Shown piece by piece: positions 61,788 to 64,000 of a DNA stretch of 64,000 nucleotides. The stretch is from Phytohabitans maris. Lineage in GTDB: Bacteria; Actinomycetota; Actinomycetes; Mycobacteriales; Micromonosporaceae. The stretch lies in NCBI RefSeq assembly GCF_031085175.1, contig NZ_JAVHUY010000032.1:52249-116248 (forward strand). Direction: 5' to 3'. Each line of letters begins with the position of its first letter. Positions within the stretch are counted from its first letter, which is position 1. The notes under the pieces were generated by a model. That model ran no database searches. It was not told where the DNA came from and worked only from the letters and a program-made list of their open reading frames with translations. The position numbers were made by a program, and so were the translations under genes.

Positions 61788-62780
61788 CTACGCGTAGAGG
61801 CCGCGCCGGCGGGCGGCGAGGCGGGTCAGGCCGAGCAGCGCGTCCATGTGCGGCGCCGGCGTGCCGGTCGCCTGGGCGATCTCCCGCACCACCGTGACCA
61901 TCGCGTCCAGCTCCAGCGGCCGGCCCGCCTCCGCGTCCTGGAGCATCGACGTCTTGAACGCGCCCAGCCGCCGGGTCACCTGGTTGCGGTCCTCGGCGCT
62001 CTGCGCGATCGGGCATCCGATCCGCTCGCCGACGGCCGCCGCCTCACCCATCACCGCGCGCACGAACCCGTCGACCAGCTCGTCGTCGAGGATCAGGTCG
62101 GCGGTGGCGCCGGTGAGGGCGGAGATCGGGTTCATCGTCATGTTGCCCCACAGCTTGTACCAGATGTCCTGCTGGATCCGGGGCGAGACGGTGACGTCGA
62201 AGCCGGCCTTGCCCACGACGGCGGCCAGGGTCTCCAGGCGGCTCGTCGAGCCGCCCGCGGGCTCGCCGAGGATCAGGCCGTCGCCGGCGTAGTGGCGGGA
62301 GACGCCCGGCTCCTCGACGCTGGCGCTGAGGTGCACGACGCAACCGACCACCCGCGCGGTCGGTATCGCGGCCGCGACCGCGCCGTCCGGGTCGACGGCC
62401 CGCAGCCGCAGCCCCTCGAACTCGCCGCCGATGCCGTCGAAGAACCACCACGGCACCCCGTTGATCGCCGGCACGACGGTGGTCTCCGGCCCGATCAGCG
62501 GCCCGAGCGTCGGCGCGAGGCCGGGCAGGGCGTGCGCCTTGACGGCCAGCAGCACCACGTCTTGCGGCCCGAGGGCGGCCGGATCGTCACTCGCGGTGAC
62601 CGGCCCGCCGATCTCGCCGCCGGCGGTCCGCAGCCGCCAGCCGTGCGCCCGCAGCGCGTCGAGCGTCCGCCCGCGCGCCAGCGCCGTCGTGGTGTGGCCG
62701 CTGGCCGCCAGCCGCGCCCCGACCAGCCCGCCCACGGCACCGGCCCCGACCACGCAGACGCCCGTCACACCCCCATTCAA
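61788..62780 (-). CDS. Ketopantoate reductase (ApbA/PanE family)
   Basis: 330 aa. NADPH-binding VCVVGAGAVGGLVGARLAASGH at 9-30, catalytic/ligand segments LAVKAHALPG and KLWGNMTMNPISALTG (with the Lys of the family's second domain) and a C-terminal MLQDAEAGRPLELDAMV. Family makes pantoate for CoA, but paralogues act on other 2-oxo acids; specificity unproven. Convergent with the GH1 gene. Confidence 0.88.
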   Translation of the reverse strand: MNGGVTGVCVVGAGAVGGLVGARLAASGHTTTALARGRTLDALRAHGWRLRTAGGEIGGPVTASDDPAALGPQDVVLLAVKAHALPGLAPTLGPLIGPETTVVPAINGVPWWFFDGIGGEFEGLRLRAVDPDGAVAAAIPTARVVGCVVHLSASVEEPGVSRHYAGDGLILGEPAGGSTSRLETLAAVVGKAGFDVTVSPRIQQDIWYKLWGNMTMNPISALTGATADLILDDELVDGFVRAVMGEAAAVGERIGCPIAQSAEDRNQVTRRLGAFKTSMLQDAEAGRPLELDAMVTVVREIAQATGTPAPHMDALLGLTRLAARRRGLYA

Positions 62781-62924
62781 CCAGGGCGCGCCGGACCGGT
62801 TCCTCCGGCTGGTCGGGGCCCGAGCCGTACCGGGTGAGCCGGTCAGGGCCGTCAGTCCGGAGTGACCGTCGGCTACCGGACATTGGCGTGGCCGGCGCTC
62901 GGCGCGCTCATAGCCTCGTCATCC

Positions 62925-64000
62925 ATGGATCGGAGCATGCCCAGGCTGACCGTCGTCGGCACCGGGTACCTCGGCGCGACACACGCGATCTGCATGGCCG
63001 TGCTCGGCTACGAGGTGCTCGGCGTGGACGTCGACGCGACCAAGGTGGCGCGGCTCGCCTCGGGTGAGGTGCCGTTCTTCGAGCCTGGCCTGCCCGAGCT
63101 GCTGAGCAAGGCCCTGGAGTCGGGCCGGCTGCGGTTCACCACCTCCTATGCCGAGGCCGGTGAGTTCGGCGAGGTGCACTTCGTCTGCGTCGGCACGCCG
63201 CAGCGCCCCGGCTCGTACGCCGCCGACATCCAGTACGTCGACGCGGCCGTCAGCGAGCTCGCCCAGCACCTGCGGAGCAAGAGCCTGGTGGTCGGCAAGT
63301 CGACCGTGCCGATCGGTACCGCCGCCCGGCTGACCGGCATGGTGCGGCGGCTCGCGCCCGCCGGCGAGGAAGTGGAGCTGGCCTGGAATCCGGAGTTTCT
63401 GCGGGAGGGCTTCGCGGTCGACGACACCCTCAGGCCGGACCGGCTGGTCTTCGGCGTGGCGTCGCCGTGGGCCGAGGAGCGGCTGCGGGCCGCCTTCGCG
63501 CCGGTGCTGGCGCAGGGGACCCCGGTGGTGGTCACCGACCTGGCGACGGCGGAGCTGGTGAAGGTCGCGGCGAACTCGTTCCTGGCGACGAAGATTTCGT
63601 ACATCAACGCGATGGCGGAGGTGTGTGAGGGGACCGGCGCGGATGTGCACGATCTGGCGGCGGCGCTCGCCTATGACGATCGGATCGGTGGCCGGTTTCT
63701 GAAGCCGGGTCTGGGCTTCGGTGGTGGTTGCCTGCCCAAGGACATCCGGGCGTTCATGCACCGGGCCGAGGAGCTCGGTGTGGGGCAGGCGGTGTCGTTT
63801 CTGCGTGAGGTGGACGGGATCAACAAGCGGCGCCGGGCCCGCACCGTCGACCTGGTCCGTGAGCTGGTCGGTGGTGACCTGGTGGGGGTGCGGGTGGCGG
63901 CGTTGGGGGCGGCGTTCAAGCCGAACTCGGACGATATCCGGGATGCGCCGGCGTTGGATGTGGCCAGCACGTTGCACGAGGAGGGTGCGGTGGTGCGGGT
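62925..64000 (+). CDS. UDP-glucose/UDP-N-acetylsugar 6-dehydrogenase (3' truncated)
   Basis: Open to the last base; about 358 residues visible. NAD-binding LTVVGTGYLGATHAICMAVLGYEV, then FVCVGTPQRPGSYAADIQYV, STVPIGTAARL, NPEFLREGFAVDD and the catalytic Cys in FGGGCLPKDIRAFMHRA. It makes a UDP-uronate from the UDP-sugar. Such a product (UDP-GlcNAcA) is the substrate expected by the WbpB-like enzyme at 37590, although the genes are ~24 kb apart. ATG 62925 (TAGCCT 8 nt before it) or 62937. Confidence 0.9.
   Translation, partial: MDRSMPRLTVVGTGYLGATHAICMAVLGYEVLGVDVDATKVARLASGEVPFFEPGLPELLSKALESGRLRFTTSYAEAGEFGEVHFVCVGTPQRPGSYAADIQYVDAAVSELAQHLRSKSLVVGKSTVPIGTAARLTGMVRRLAPAGEEVELAWNPEFLREGFAVDDTLRPDRLVFGVASPWAEERLRAAFAPVLAQGTPVVVTDLATAELVKVAANSFLATKISYINAMAEVCEGTGADVHDLAAALAYDDRIGGRFLKPGLGFGGGCLPKDIRAFMHRAEELGVGQAVSFLREVDGINKRRRARTVDLVRELVGGDLVGVRVAALGAAFKPNSDDIRDAPALDVASTLHEEGAVVR

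Overview
The window is chromosomal DNA of a very GC-rich actinomycete. The complete Pup-proteasome gene set, many GTG starts, 1-8 nt gene overlaps and F420/Tat/dTDP-rhamnose functions fit Actinobacteria. Gene content and order suggest Micromonosporaceae (inference; no search was possible).  Layout. 1-10015: end of a site-2 protease gene, trmI, an unknown gene and the proteasomal ATPase (ARC/Mpa), then a repeat island, a membrane protein, and dop-pup-(broken HNH gene)-prcB-prcA. 10016-10922 is a gene-free repeat region. 10923-17046 is a dTDP-L-rhamnose block (rhamnosyltransferase-like GT2, rmlD, rmlB, divergent rmlA, an FAD oxidase, a methyltransferase, rmlC) lying between prcA and pafA. 17080-26719: pafA, a mini membrane protein, a 2-TM SLATT-like protein, a 19-bp tandem array, DUF3866, a cation diffusion transporter, then pafB-pafC-small membrane protein-tatA-tatC-diacylglycerol kinase. 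26736-33009: HAD phosphatase, HelY-type helicase, MHYT membrane sensor, a second repeat island and a 5'-3' exonuclease. 33163-41326 is an exopolysaccharide locus: GT4, flippase, O-antigen-ligase-like polymerase, a WbpB/WbpD/WbpE-like sugar-modifying trio and a second GT4. 41511-48542: FKBP isomerase, esterase, Tat-exported FAD oxidase, and a large membrane-anchored glycosidase-like protein. 49205-52389: VOC protein, F420 oxidoreductase and a Tet(M)/OtrA-like GTPase preceded by a leader ORF. 52641-52780 is an extreme G/C homopolymer tract. 52824-61708 is a sugar (probably beta-glucan) regulon: secreted beta-helix enzyme with two F5/8C domains, ROK repressor, ABC importer and GH1 beta-glucosidase. 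The window ends with a ketopantoate-reductase-like gene and a truncated UDP-sugar dehydrogenase gene.  How it works together. Dop and PafA remove and attach Pup; ARC unfolds pupylated proteins into the PrcA/PrcB chamber; PafB/PafC form the DNA-damage regulator encoded with this system. Pup ends in Glu here, so it needs no deamidation. In the sugar locus the secreted enzyme would release oligosaccharides that the importer brings in and GH1 hydrolyses; two sequence motifs are shared by the enzyme and importer promoters.  Besides genes, the window is rich in apparently undescribed intergenic repeats: a 48-bp palindrome family (3 copies), a roughly 90-bp element that occurs as inverted pairs bounding two repeat islands, a 60-74-bp unit placed next to coding ends, a 102-bp MITE-like palindrome and a 19-bp tandem array. 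Several genes look leaderless, with a TANNNT box 6-8 nt before the start codon.
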